Positions 26,315 through 36,900 of a stretch of 64,000 nt of DNA are shown here, one piece after another. Below the pieces are notes generated by a model. That model was not told the DNA's origin. It was given only the letters and a program-made list of their open reading frames with translations, and ran no database searches. Each line of letters begins with the position of its first letter. Position 1 is the first letter of the stretch. Made by a program: the position numbers and the translations under genes. The DNA comes from M3007 sp031373665 (GTDB lineage Bacteria > Bacteroidota > Bacteroidia > Chitinophagales > Saprospiraceae): contig JANMMZ010000093.1 in the NCBI GenBank assembly GCA_031373665.1, forward strand, positions 40,336 to 104,335. The letters are read 5' to 3'.

Positions 26315-26884
26315 TTATAAATTATTATTTAAGAGATTAGCCTTCCACTGTCGGTACCCAATGATGGCCATCATCGTGAATACTGCATAAAGTGCCGTTG
26401 TTACATACAATTCTTTTACTGAATACTGATACAAATACACAATGTCAACGAAAATCCACAACACCCAACTTTGTAAATACTGCCTATTCAACCACCACTG
26501 TGCAGTCAATGACATACTGGTAGTAAAAGCATCCAGCCAAGGCAATGAAGCATCTGTAAAATGACTCATTACGTACCCTATAACACCGGTGCCAATCACC
26601 AATACAACCAAAGTAATGCCCCATTGTTCCCTACTTAGTTCAAATACTTTTATTTTCTCGTTCTCTTGATGATCGCTTTTGCTCCATAAATACCAGCCTT
26701 GAGCCTGTAAAAGGATATACACCACTTGCAGACCCATATCAGAATAAAGGCGAGCCTCCCAAAAGATATAGGCGTATAGCGACACCATAACGATGCCTAT
26801 TGGAAAATTCCAAATATTGCGCTTGACGACCAGCCAAACCGCTATTGCACCCAGCAGGGCTGCTATACCTTCTATAACGCTCAT
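26315..26884 (-). CDS. pnuC: PnuC-type nicotinamide riboside transporter
   Basis: A 189-residue inner-membrane protein with about seven hydrophobic segments. The family motifs are NIWNFPIGIVMVSLYAYIFW in segment 2 and the W-x-x-W pair in AQGWYLWS near residue 64. PnuC proteins carry nicotinamide riboside by facilitated diffusion, driven by intracellular phosphorylation; a fitting kinase is encoded at 16677. The PnuT thiamine subfamily is similar, and without an alignment I cannot fully exclude it. The gene lies 6 bases after the M1 peptidase stop and 5 bases before the next gene. Confidence 0.85.
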   Translation of the reverse strand: MSVIEGIAALLGAIAVWLVVKRNIWNFPIGIVMVSLYAYIFWEARLYSDMGLQVVYILLQAQGWYLWSKSDHQENEKIKVFELSREQWGITLVVLVIGTGVIGYVMSHFTDASLPWLDAFTTSMSLTAQWWLNRQYLQSWVLWIFVDIVYLYQYSVKELYVTTALYAVFTMMAIIGYRQWKANLLNNNL

Positions 26885-26890
26885 CAGACT

Positions 26891-28747
26891 TTATTTTTTC
26901 TCCCAAACGTTGTTCTCAAGATCTACGTCGGCCATTCGCTTCGATGGATCAATGCTAACTTTGGTGATTTTTTTGGCTTTCTCCGGTATTTCAAACTCAT
27001 AGGTAGGGTCAACCCACCGATGATCTGGTAATAATGTCCGCTTCATCTTATTTTCAGGTATTTTCTCGCCCCGCATACTCTCTAAGGGCGCGTAAAACAG
27101 TTCCTGGTCACCATCAGAGTAGGTCACTACAATATCCAAAGGCATCGCCATCCGGCCTTTGCGCTCGATCACGACTTTGGTTGATTTTCGGCCTTCCGAC
27201 TCTACCGACTTGACGGCATAATCAATCGTATTGAGGGTATTTACCCAATCCTCCTTATACCAATCCAATTCTAACCCACTTTGTCTTTCAAATACACGGG
27301 TCACATCGGCAGCCGTAGGGTGTCTGAACTTCCAAGTATCGTAATAACGCAACAAACCTTTCCGGAAAGGCTCTTTCCCAATAATATACTCCATTTGATT
27401 TAAATATACCGCACCTTTGACGTAAGCCGCCAAAGAATAAGCAAAATTAGTATTAAAATGGTCGGCATGAGTCGTCAAGGGCTCTTCTCCGCCGCTGGTA
27501 GCCAATCGCACATAAGCACTGTAAGTACCTTCAAATGGGTCTTCGTCCGCTTTTTTGCCGGGAAGTAAACCTTCCCTTGCCAATTCATTTTCTACTATTG
27601 ATTCGGCATAAGAGGTAAATCCTTCATCCATCCAAGCATAAAGACTCTCATTGGATCCCAATACCATTTGATACCAAGAGTGCAACTGTTCGTGTACTGC
27701 TACCCCAACCAACGAGTTGAGCGGGCGATTGCCCGTGATGAGCGTCGCCATTGGATATTCCATACCTCCATCGCCACCTTGTATAAAACAATACTCACGA
27801 TAAGGGTATTTCCCAAAATTTTCATTCATAATATTCCGTGCGCGATTCATGATAGCAGGCATTTTCTCCCACTGTTCGTCGTATCCTTTGCCTTTTTGCC
27901 AGAAAAAACGCATGATAGATCCATCATCAGCAACCAATACCTTTTGTGAATAATCGGGATCGGCTGCCCATACAAAATCATGTACATTGGGTGCGCTAAA
28001 ATGCCAGGTTAATTTATCACCAGCGGGCGGAGTAGCCGTTTTGCCTTCAGGCAAATACCCCATTCCTATTTCTTGAGGGTTCAATAAATAGCCGCCTGCG
28101 GCTATTACATAATTGCGATCAATAGAAATTTTCACATCAAAATCGCCCCAGTTTCCATAAAACTCCCTTGCGACATAAGGATTGGAGTGCCAACCTTGTT
28201 CATCGTAGGCACACAATTTAGGGTACCATTGTGCCATAGACAAACGTATCCCTTCGCGATTGTCGCGGCCTGAGCGTCTGACTTGTATCGGGACTTGGGC
28301 ATCCCAATCCATATCAAATCTGGTTGTTTCGCCCGGCAATATTCGGTCTTGCAAGGTTACTTCCAAAATCGTTTCGTTGGTCAAGAATTTCAGCGATTTT
28401 CCATTTTGGCTCAAGGTATTGACCTTGCACCAGCCTTGTTCGTTGTCTTTTAGTTTCAAAATACGATCTGCTACCCTCGAATCTGCATCTTCAATGTTGC
28501 GCGAACGCACATCCATCATACTATTAGGCTGGAAGGCATTGAAAAAAAGATGGTAAAAAACCTTGTCAATCGTATCAGGACTATTGTTGAAATAAGTCAA
28601 TTGCATCGTGCCATGATATTGGTTTTTAGCGGCATCCATGTCTATATTCATAGCATAATTGGCTTTTTGCTGCCATCTATTGGTTTGAGCACTCGTCGAA
28701 ATAGCGAGCATCAACATTAATTTAAGGGAAAAAAGTATCTTTTTCAT
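26891..28747 (-). CDS. M1-family zinc metallopeptidase, exported
   Basis: A 618-residue protein with a signal peptide (MKKILFSLKLMLMLAISTSAQ). The M1 N-terminal beta domain comes first, then the catalytic domain with the exopeptidase-type GGMEYP motif. The zinc site is HEQLH (H352, H356) with the third ligand E375 in WMDEGFTSYAE, 18 residues later as in the family. The C-terminal part (about 500-618) is beta-rich. It probably trims peptides in the periplasm or at the surface. It is the first gene of a unit with pnuC and a small membrane protein. TAGATTTG on the minus strand at 28791-28784 fits the promoter -7 element. Confidence 0.92.
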   Translation of the reverse strand: MKKILFSLKLMLMLAISTSAQTNRWQQKANYAMNIDMDAAKNQYHGTMQLTYFNNSPDTIDKVFYHLFFNAFQPNSMMDVRSRNIEDADSRVADRILKLKDNEQGWCKVNTLSQNGKSLKFLTNETILEVTLQDRILPGETTRFDMDWDAQVPIQVRRSGRDNREGIRLSMAQWYPKLCAYDEQGWHSNPYVAREFYGNWGDFDVKISIDRNYVIAAGGYLLNPQEIGMGYLPEGKTATPPAGDKLTWHFSAPNVHDFVWAADPDYSQKVLVADDGSIMRFFWQKGKGYDEQWEKMPAIMNRARNIMNENFGKYPYREYCFIQGGDGGMEYPMATLITGNRPLNSLVGVAVHEQLHSWYQMVLGSNESLYAWMDEGFTSYAESIVENELAREGLLPGKKADEDPFEGTYSAYVRLATSGGEEPLTTHADHFNTNFAYSLAAYVKGAVYLNQMEYIIGKEPFRKGLLRYYDTWKFRHPTAADVTRVFERQSGLELDWYKEDWVNTLNTIDYAVKSVESEGRKSTKVVIERKGRMAMPLDIVVTYSDGDQELFYAPLESMRGEKIPENKMKRTLLPDHRWVDPTYEFEIPEKAKKITKVSIDPSKRMADVDLENNVWEKK

Positions 28748-28783
28748 ACGTTGTAAAATGAATTTTAAGGTGCAATAATACTA

Positions 28784-28791
28784 CAAATCTA
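28784..28791 (-). promoter_or_regulatory. Probable -7 element of the M1 peptidase operon
   Basis: TAGATTTG on the minus strand fits TAnnTTTG and lies 36 bases upstream of the M1 start. It is divergent from, and almost abuts, the thioesterase promoter. Confidence 0.4.
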
Positions 28792-28794
28792 CGT

Positions 28795-28824
28795 TTTGTG
28801 GTTTTGCTATTTATTGTACCTTTG
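28795..28824 (+). promoter_or_regulatory. Promoter of the thioesterase-pyrR-pyrB unit
   Basis: TTTG (28795-28798), 18 bases, TACCTTTG (28817-28824), then seven bases to the ATG at 28832. This is the canonical Bacteroidota arrangement and predicts an almost leaderless transcript. Confidence 0.65.
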
Positions 28825-28831
28825 CGACATT

Positions 28832-29368
28832 ATGGCAAAACAGGCATTAAACTCAAAAAAAGTATCGGAAAGTAAGACCGTGATGACCGAACTCATCATG
28901 CCAAACGATACCAACCCCATGGGAAACCTTATGGGAGGCTACCTTATGCGTTGGATGGACATCGTCTGCGCCATTTGCGCAGGTAAGCACTGTGAGGCGC
29001 ATGTTGTGACGGCAGCGGTGGATCATATTTCATTTCAAAATGCCATTCATTTGGGTGATGTCATAACCCTTGAGGCCAGTGTCACAAGGGCATTCACGAC
29101 ATCAGTGGAAGTATATGTGGAAGTATTTGCTACCAACATAAAGGGACAAGAACCGCGTAGGTGCAACCACGCTTACTTTACCTTTGTGGCCATGGACGAT
29201 AAAAAGAAAAACCCAATTGCTGTACCACCTGTATTGCCATTATCGAGCGAAGAGCAAAATTTGTTTGAAGGTGCTGCGCGTCGCCGCGAATTGAGGTTGA
29301 TACTTAGTGGTAGGATCAAGGCTAAAGACGCAACAGAGGTTCGGAAATTTTTTGCAGATATAGACTAA
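28832..29368 (+). CDS. Hotdog-fold acyl-CoA thioesterase
   Basis: A 178-residue cytoplasmic enzyme of the YciA/BACH class, which hydrolyses acyl-CoA to free acid and CoA. Motifs: TELIMPNDTNPMGNLMGGYLM, with the catalytic-loop Asn/Asp, and VVTAAVDHISFQNAIHLGDVI, the hotdog helix and strand. I chose ATG 28832 because it directly follows a consensus promoter, whereas the longer frame begins inside that promoter. It is 8 bases before pyrR, so the two are probably co-transcribed. The pairing of a thioesterase with pyrimidine genes looks positional only. Confidence 0.9.
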   Translation: MAKQALNSKKVSESKTVMTELIMPNDTNPMGNLMGGYLMRWMDIVCAICAGKHCEAHVVTAAVDHISFQNAIHLGDVITLEASVTRAFTTSVEVYVEVFATNIKGQEPRRCNHAYFTFVAMDDKKKNPIAVPPVLPLSSEEQNLFEGAARRRELRLILSGRIKAKDATEVRKFFADID

Positions 29369-29376
29369 ACCAACCT

Positions 29377-29937
29377 ATGCAACAAGGCAAAATACTGCTC
29401 CAAAGTGAGCGATTCGCGTTGACCATCGAACGGTTGTGTCACCAGTTACTAGAAGACTGGGGCGATTTTCATGATGTCTGCATCATAGGCATACAGCCAC
29501 GGGGTGTTTTGTTGGCCAACCGGATCTACCAACGATTGGTAGAACTGACAGGTAACAACCGTATCGAATACGGAAAATTAGATATTACCTTCTACCGCGA
29601 CGACTTCCGAATGCCGGAAGGCCCTTTGTCGCCTCATCCCAATGAAATAAACTTTGTGGTGGCCGACAAAAAAGTGCTCCTCGTGGACGATGTGCTTTAT
29701 ACAGGGCGAACTATACAAGCCGCATTGTCGGCATTGCAGCACTACGGCCGCCCAGCCGCTATTGAGTTACTGGCTTTGGTGGATCGTCGTTTCAATCGGC
29801 ACCTTCCCATACAGCCTGATTACTTTGGGATAGCAGTAGATGCGCTGGATGAAGCCTACGTGAAAGTATATTGGAAAGAAGTACATGGAAAAGACGAGAT
29901 ACAACTCTTTGATAAAAAGCCTTCATCAAACTCTTAA
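29377..29937 (+). CDS. pyrR: PyrR-type phosphoribosyltransferase
   Basis: A 186-residue protein of the PyrR family, which has uracil phosphoribosyltransferase activity and in Firmicutes also controls pyr mRNA attenuation. The PRPP-binding loop VLLVDDVLYTGRTI is at about residues 105-118, and IGIQPRGVLLANRI and LDITFYRDDF are typical of PyrR. Only 8 bases precede it in the operon and 20 separate it from pyrB. I see no anti-terminator/terminator pair in either gap, so classical attenuation at these sites is unlikely. Confidence 0.92.
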   Translation: MQQGKILLQSERFALTIERLCHQLLEDWGDFHDVCIIGIQPRGVLLANRIYQRLVELTGNNRIEYGKLDITFYRDDFRMPEGPLSPHPNEINFVVADKKVLLVDDVLYTGRTIQAALSALQHYGRPAAIELLALVDRRFNRHLPIQPDYFGIAVDALDEAYVKVYWKEVHGKDEIQLFDKKPSSNS

Positions 29938-29957
29938 TTCATAACTCAGTAGCAATC

Positions 29958-30884
29958 GTGCCAAAAGGACTATCCACTCGACACCTCATAGGAATCAAGA
30001 ATATCACGGAAGATGATATTCGCCTCATTTTTGAGACTGCTGACAATTTCAAGGAGGTCATCAACCGCCCTATTAAAAAAGTGCCAAGCCTGCGCGACAT
30101 TACGGTTGCCAATCTTTTTTTTGAGAGCAGTACGCGTACAAGGGTTTCTTTTGAGTTGGCCGAGCGCAGGCTCAGTGCTGACATCGTCAATTTTACGGCT
30201 TCTTCATCCAGTGTTAGTAAGGGCGAGACCTTGTTGGATACCGTGAATAATATCCTCGCCATGAAAGTAGATATGGTAGTCATGCGGCACCCGGCTCCGG
30301 GGGCTTGTGTTTACTTATCGAAGCGGATACCCGCCAATATCATCAATGCTGGCGACGGCACCCATGAGCACCCTACCCAAGCACTATTGGATGCTTTTTC
30401 CTTACGTGAAAAACTGGGCGATCTTGCGGGCAAAAAAATTGCCATTATTGGAGATATATTACACAGCCGAGTGGCTTTGAGCAATGTATTTTGCCTTCAA
30501 AAACTAGGGGCAAAGGTGCGCGTTTGCGGGCCACCCACGCTTATCCCAAAGTATTATGGCGCATTGGGCGTCGAAATATCGCATGATATACAAGATACCC
30601 TCCGTTGGTGCGAAGCCGCTAATGTGTTGAGGATACAGATGGAACGACAAGACATCAAGTACTTTCCTAGTATCAGAGAGTATCACCGTTATTTTGGAAT
30701 CAATCGGCAGATGGTGGATGCTTTAGACAAAGAAATCATAATCATGCATCCAGGGCCCATCAATCGTGGGGTGGAGATCACTTCCGATGTGGCAGATTCG
30801 CCACACAGTATCATATTACAGCAGGTTGAAAATGGGGTTGCTATTCGTATGGCGGTGTTGTATTTGTTGGCAGCACAAAATTAA
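29958..30884 (+). CDS. pyrB: Aspartate carbamoyltransferase catalytic subunit
   Basis: A 308-residue enzyme that joins carbamoyl phosphate and aspartate in the committed step of pyrimidine synthesis. Carbamoyl-phosphate binding motif FFESSTRTRVSFE (about 50-62), HPAPGACVYL, GDGTHEHPTQALLDAFS and HPGPINRGVEI near the C-terminus are all family signatures. The start is GTG at 29958, 20 bases after pyrR; it gives the usual N-terminus (LSTRHLIGIKNIT) and no ATG lies in frame nearby. No pyrI regulatory subunit is next to it. Confidence 0.96.
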   Translation: MPKGLSTRHLIGIKNITEDDIRLIFETADNFKEVINRPIKKVPSLRDITVANLFFESSTRTRVSFELAERRLSADIVNFTASSSSVSKGETLLDTVNNILAMKVDMVVMRHPAPGACVYLSKRIPANIINAGDGTHEHPTQALLDAFSLREKLGDLAGKKIAIIGDILHSRVALSNVFCLQKLGAKVRVCGPPTLIPKYYGALGVEISHDIQDTLRWCEAANVLRIQMERQDIKYFPSIREYHRYFGINRQMVDALDKEIIIMHPGPINRGVEITSDVADSPHSIILQQVENGVAIRMAVLYLLAAQN

Positions 30885-30973
30885 ATACTGGCAGTGTTTA
30901 TGTAATTATAACCATATCAACATCGTTGTTAAGTACCGGCAAAATAATAACTGTTATAAACACCTGAATTTTT

Positions 30974-33900
30974 ATGAAATTAAATTTCAAATTCCCCCTA
31001 ATTTGCCTTTTTGCCTTCGCATTAGGCATTATTGCTTGTAAATCACTCCGAAACAAGGAAAACACCGATGCATCTTTAAAAAAAGCACCTAAAAACGAAA
31101 AGCCTATGCCTACCCTACCCTTGCCAGGAGATTATGCCCAGCAATGGGCCGAAATTGATAGCCTTGAACAGATTGGGCTGTATAAAAGTGCTTTAGAAAA
31201 AGCAGAATCCCTGCATACACTGGCCAAAAACGATAAAAATCAAGCCCAAACCATTAAAGCATTGCTTTACATTGGTAAAAACTTGAGTGCGTTGGAAGAA
31301 GATGGCTTTAAAAAGGCATTGGCTCGCTTAGAATCAGAAGAGAAAAACAGTGCGCAGCCTGAAAAATCGGTCTTACAAAGTATATTAGGAGAAGTATATT
31401 CCAGTTATTTGATGAATCAAGGCTGGAATCTTAGTCAAAGAACCCCCATCGCAGATGGAGAAGGCGGGGACATACTGACGTGGTCGGCTGCTCAAATAGA
31501 ACGCCGATCCTTAGATTTGTATGCTGCATCTATTCAAGCATCCGATATTTTGATGGCGACGCCCATCGAAAATTTTGCGGCCATCACAACCCAGAGCAAC
31601 CTTGATTCTTTCAATAATGCTCCCCTTCGCCCTACCCTATTTGATGTATTGGCGCACAGGGCACTGGATCACTACTCCAATGAAAGCAATTACCTCACCG
31701 AACCAGTCAATGCCTTTGTGTTGGATCAAAAAGAGGCATTTGACCACTATGATTTATTTGTAGATCGTAGTTTCCCTACCGAAGACAAGGCTTCGCGAAA
31801 ATGGCTTACGATACAAATGTACCAGCAATTGTTGCGTCGGAACCTCCCCTCGTCTGGCGGAGCCCAAGACCTTGCCAAGGCGCGTTTGATAGATATTGAC
31901 TTAAAACGACTGGGGTTTGTACACCTGAATTCGAGCAGAACCGATAAAGATGAACTATATGCGAAAGCGCTAGATGCTTTATTTCGCCAGTTTCAATACC
32001 ACAATTTTTGTGCGGAAATATTGCTTGCGCAAGCCAATTTTTTATACAGTGTGGATAATTATGGAGATAAGATTCAGAACCAAAAAGCCGCTCATGCCAA
32101 ATGTGAGGATGGGATCAAGCGATTCCCCGGCAGCCTTGGTGCTCAAGGCTGCGCCAATCTAAAATCAAGCATAGAAGGCAAGGAACTCACGATGGAATGC
32201 GAAGAAGTAGCAATACCAAACAAATCGGCTTTGGTCTCCGTGAGTTTCAGGAACATTGATAAAATTTGGATAAAAGTCGTACGCGGATCCATGCTGGATC
32301 AAAAAGAAAACCAAATAGGTTGGGAAGAGCGCACTAATTATTTTCTAAGCCTTCCAGAAGTGCAAAAAAGCGAGTGGGTTATTGCAGACCCAAAGGATTT
32401 TCAATACCACCGAACGGAACTAATGCTCAAAGGGCTCCCTGCTGGACGATACCATATTCTTTGCTCTAGCAATGCAGCATTCGATAAAAAAATCAGCCCA
32501 ATCGCCTTAGCCCATTTCAATGTGAGTAACATTGGAGGCATGGCCGTTTATCCCAACCAGAAAACCCAATTTGTATTGGCCGACCGCGAAACGGGAGCCC
32601 CCCTCGAAAATGTAACCATCCAATGTTATACTAGGAAGTACGAATCCAATGGTTTTGTGCTGACAGCCACTGAAAAAACAATCACCAATAAAAACGGAAT
32701 GGCGGTGATTGACAATATTCCTGAAAACGTATCCGCCGAAGCCTTGGCGATTTTAGGAACAGATTCTATCTGGATCGGCAATGTTTTTGCAAATCGGTAC
32801 CGCGGAAACGGAAACATCCGACCCAACGTACACTTTTTTACGGATCGGGCTATCTATCGTCCCGGCCAAACGATTTACTTTAAGGGAATCTTATACAAAC
32901 GGGACGATCAGCAAAAGCCAAGTATATTGCCTAATGAAACCATTACTGTAATTTTTTATGATGTCAATGGACAACAAAAATCAACGTTGCAGTTAAAAAG
33001 CAATGAATTTGGTTCCATTAATGGTACATTCATGGCTCCGAGTACCGGTCTGACAGGTTATATGAGTATTGGATCCGAGGGTTTTGATGGCAACGCATCA
33101 TTCAACGTGGAGGAATATAAAAGACCTAGATTTGAGGTGGTGAATAAGCCTGTTCAAGGGAATTATAAGTTAGGCGAAAGTATTGTATTGACGGGAGAAG
33201 CCAAAAATTACGCTGGAAACAGTGTGGATGGCGCAACGGTCAACTATCGGGTGGTGCGCAATGCGCGTTTTCCGTATTACGATGGATGGTATTGGTGGAA
33301 ACGCCCTTCTTATTTTGATGCACCAGAGCGTGAAATTGCCTTCGGCAAAACGACTACGAAGGCAGATGGAGGGTACGAAATCACCTTTATAGCGGAGCCA
33401 GATGGAACGATACCGGCCAAAGAAAAACCTGTATTTAACTATACCATATATGTGGATGTAACGGATATCAGCGGCGAAACCCGCAGCACAGAATCCAGAC
33501 TTTCGGTTGGCTATATCTCTACGGAAATCACTTGGGATCTGCCTGAAGAAATTTTTGTTGACAGTCTAAAGAAAGTAAAAATCACTGCGGCCAATCTATC
33601 TGGTCAAAACCTCGATATGACTGGAGAGGTCGTATTGCAGCAATTGGTGGCACCGAAATCACCCTACTTAAATCGCTACTGGGATCGCCCCGACATAACC
33701 ACTTTGACAAAACAAGAGTTTCAAGCAAATTTTCCATTATTTGCTTGGAAAGAAGAAGACAATCCTCAAAAATGGGATCGTCAAGATATGTTGATTCCTT
33801 TCACATTTGATACCAAAAAATCAAAAACGAACGATTTGCAAGGTGGAAAAGTGTTGGCGGGCTATTATGTCGCAACGCTTCGTTGCAAAGATGCCAGTGG

Positions 33901-36900
33901 CGTACCCATAGAAATAGTAAAAGTAGTGCGGGTAAAAGATGAAAAAACAAGGTTTTTGTTACCCACCGTTGAAGTAGAAAAAACGGTTTACCATCCTGGA
34001 GAGACCGCTAATATCTTATATGGAAGCCAAGGCAATCCATTTAACCTATTCTTTACCTATGAAAAAGACATGGATTTGGATCAGCCTCAGTGGATCAAAA
34101 CCGAGGGATTCGGCAAATTGAATCGAGTGATCACTGAAAATGACCGTGGTGGTATTCCATTCCATTATTTTGCCATCAAAAACAACCGTGTATATCAAAG
34201 TTTTAATTATTTTAACGGTTTTATCAATGTTCCTTGGGACAACAAGGATTTGAATATTAGTTACGAGACATTCAGGGATAAATTATCTCCCGGTCAAAAA
34301 GAAGAATGGCGGATCAAAATAAGTGGTCAAAAAAAAGAAAAAGTAGCCGCCGAAATGGTTGCAACCATGTACGATGCTTCTTTAGATCAATTTGCGCCTC
34401 ATGGATGGGCAGGTATTGGGTTTCCTACCAACACCTCAAAGATTTACCAAAGTCGGATATTTGGAAATGGCAGTATTTCTTCAGAAATGCACTATTATCC
34501 ATCTGGAAACATGGGTGCTTTATATCGGGCTTATAAAACGCTTAACCTTTTTGGATTCCAAGTATTCAATAATGGGTACAATAATAGAAGGATGAAGACA
34601 ATGAGCCTGGCCATGCCAGCGGCCGCGATGGATATGGAGGTTGCCACAGAATCCCTACAGATGGCAGGAGGAGGTTCGGTTTCATTTGACTCAGGAGTGC
34701 CACCACCGCCACCGCCGCCTACTGGACAGGCAGAATCTAAGCCACAAGCAGCACCTCCAGCACAAATCAGGCGCAACCTCAACGAAACAGTATTCTTTTT
34801 CCCAGAGATGCGCACCGATGCCCAAGGCAATATCATCTTGAAATTCACGATGAATGAAGCCCTTACCCGTTGGAAAATGCTCACTTTTGCTCATACTAAA
34901 GATCTTTCGCAGGTATTATCGAGTAAGGACGTGGTTACGCAAAAGGAACTGATGGTTATTGCGAATACCCCGCGTTTTTTGAGGGCTGGCGACGAATTTG
35001 AATTTGCCGCTAAAGTGAGCAACCTATCTCAAGAGCGGATCACTGGCACTGCCACCCTCAATATATTGGATGCGACCTCCCTGCAACCACTAGAAAAACA
35101 ATTTGGACTGGTGGAAGGCCGATTCGCTAATTTTACCACCGAGCCGGGACAATCAGCACCAGTATCTTGGAAATTTAAAGTGCCTGACGATTACAGCGGT
35201 GCCATTACTTGGCAGATTTTCGCCGATGGCAAAACATGGCGCGATGGTGAGGAAAGCAGCCTACCCGTGGTAACCAATCGAATGTTGGTGACCGAAACTA
35301 TGCCAATTACTGTCAGGGGAAACCAAACCAAGCAATTTGTGTTTGAAAACCTTAAAAACAAAGGCGAAAGCAATACTTTAGTGTCGGAACGCTATACCCT
35401 AGAGTTCAGCAGTAATCCTGCTTGGTATGCAGTCCAATCCCTACCCTACCTCATGGAGTATCCACATGAATGTAGTGAGCAAATTTTCAGCCGATTCTAT
35501 GCCAACACATTGGCATCCAGCGTCACTCAAAAAATGCCTGATATCCGTAGGATATATGACCGTTGGAAAGGAACTGATGCTATGAAGTCAAATCTGAGTA
35601 AAAATCAGGAATTGAAGACCGCCCTATTGGAAGAAACACCGTGGGTATTGGATGCCCAGAGCGAAGAAAAACAGAAGCAAAATATTGCCCTTTTGTTTGA
35701 TCTCAACCGAATGGCTGATGAGCAGACGCGTGCCATTACTACCTTGGCCGAACGGCAGTTGCCGGGTGGAGGGTGGCCTTGGTTCTCTGGTGGAGCCCCC
35801 AATTGGTACATTACCCAGCATATCGTAGGTGGTTTTAAGCATTTGGAAAAACTGGGTGCATTGTCAGTGAATAACAATCCAGAAGTCTCCAACATGATGG
35901 ATCAAGCCTTGGGGTTCTGTGAGGCTCAAATGCAGGAATCTTACCAGAAATTGACGCGAGAGGTGCAAGAAGGGAAATCTAAATGGGAGGATGATCACCT
36001 CCACAGCCTTATTATTCAATATTTGTATGTACGTTCATTCTCACCCATTGACCGTCCAGACCAAGCACTTTCATATTATATAAATCAGGCTGGAAAACAT
36101 TGGCTGAGTAAAGGATTGTATGAGCAAGGGTTGCTTTGTTTGGCCACACATCGGATGGGCTACAGGGAATCGGCTCAGGGTATCCTAAATAGCCTCCGCG
36201 AACGCGCTACCCAAAAAGAGGAACTGGGTATGTATTGGCCCATGCAATGGGGGTACAACTGGAATCAAATGCCAGTAGAGACCCAAGCCCTTATGGTTGA
36301 GGTATTTGGGGAAGTAGCCAATGATAAAAAAGCCGTAGAAGAATTGAGGATTTGGTTGCTAAAAAACAAGCAAACCAACCGTTGGGAAAGTACCAAGGCT
36401 ACGGCCGAGGCCGTATATGCCCTGCTCTTATTTGGCGACAATTGGCTCAATAATACCAAGCCTGTAACCGTATCAGTAGGTGGCAAAAATATCAAACCAA
36501 CCGATTATGAGCCGGGAACTGGATATTTCAAGCAAGCATGGGCTGGTTCTGAAATTAAAAACAGTTGGAACGAGATCAAAGTAGAAAACGCCAATTCCAA
36601 TATTGCTTGGGGGGCTGCTTATTGGCAGTATTTTGAGGATTTGGATAAAATCAAGGATTTTCAAAAAACACCAATCACTATTATCAAGCAATTGTTTGTA
36701 GAGGAGAACTCAGCCAATGGCCCCATCTTAAAGCCTATCACTGATGGGCAGACGTTGAATCGTGGAGACAAAATAAAGGTACGGGTGGAGATTCGTTGCG
36801 ACCGTCCGATGGAGTTTGTACACCTCAAAGATATGCGCGCCGCAGGTTTTGAACCCACCAATGTGTTGAGTGGATACCGATGGCAGGGCGGATTGGGCTA

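Noticed and set aside
29369..29957. Possible PyrR-controlled attenuator around pyrR and pyrB
   Set aside because: The gaps are 8 and 20 bases with no terminator or anti-terminator hairpins.
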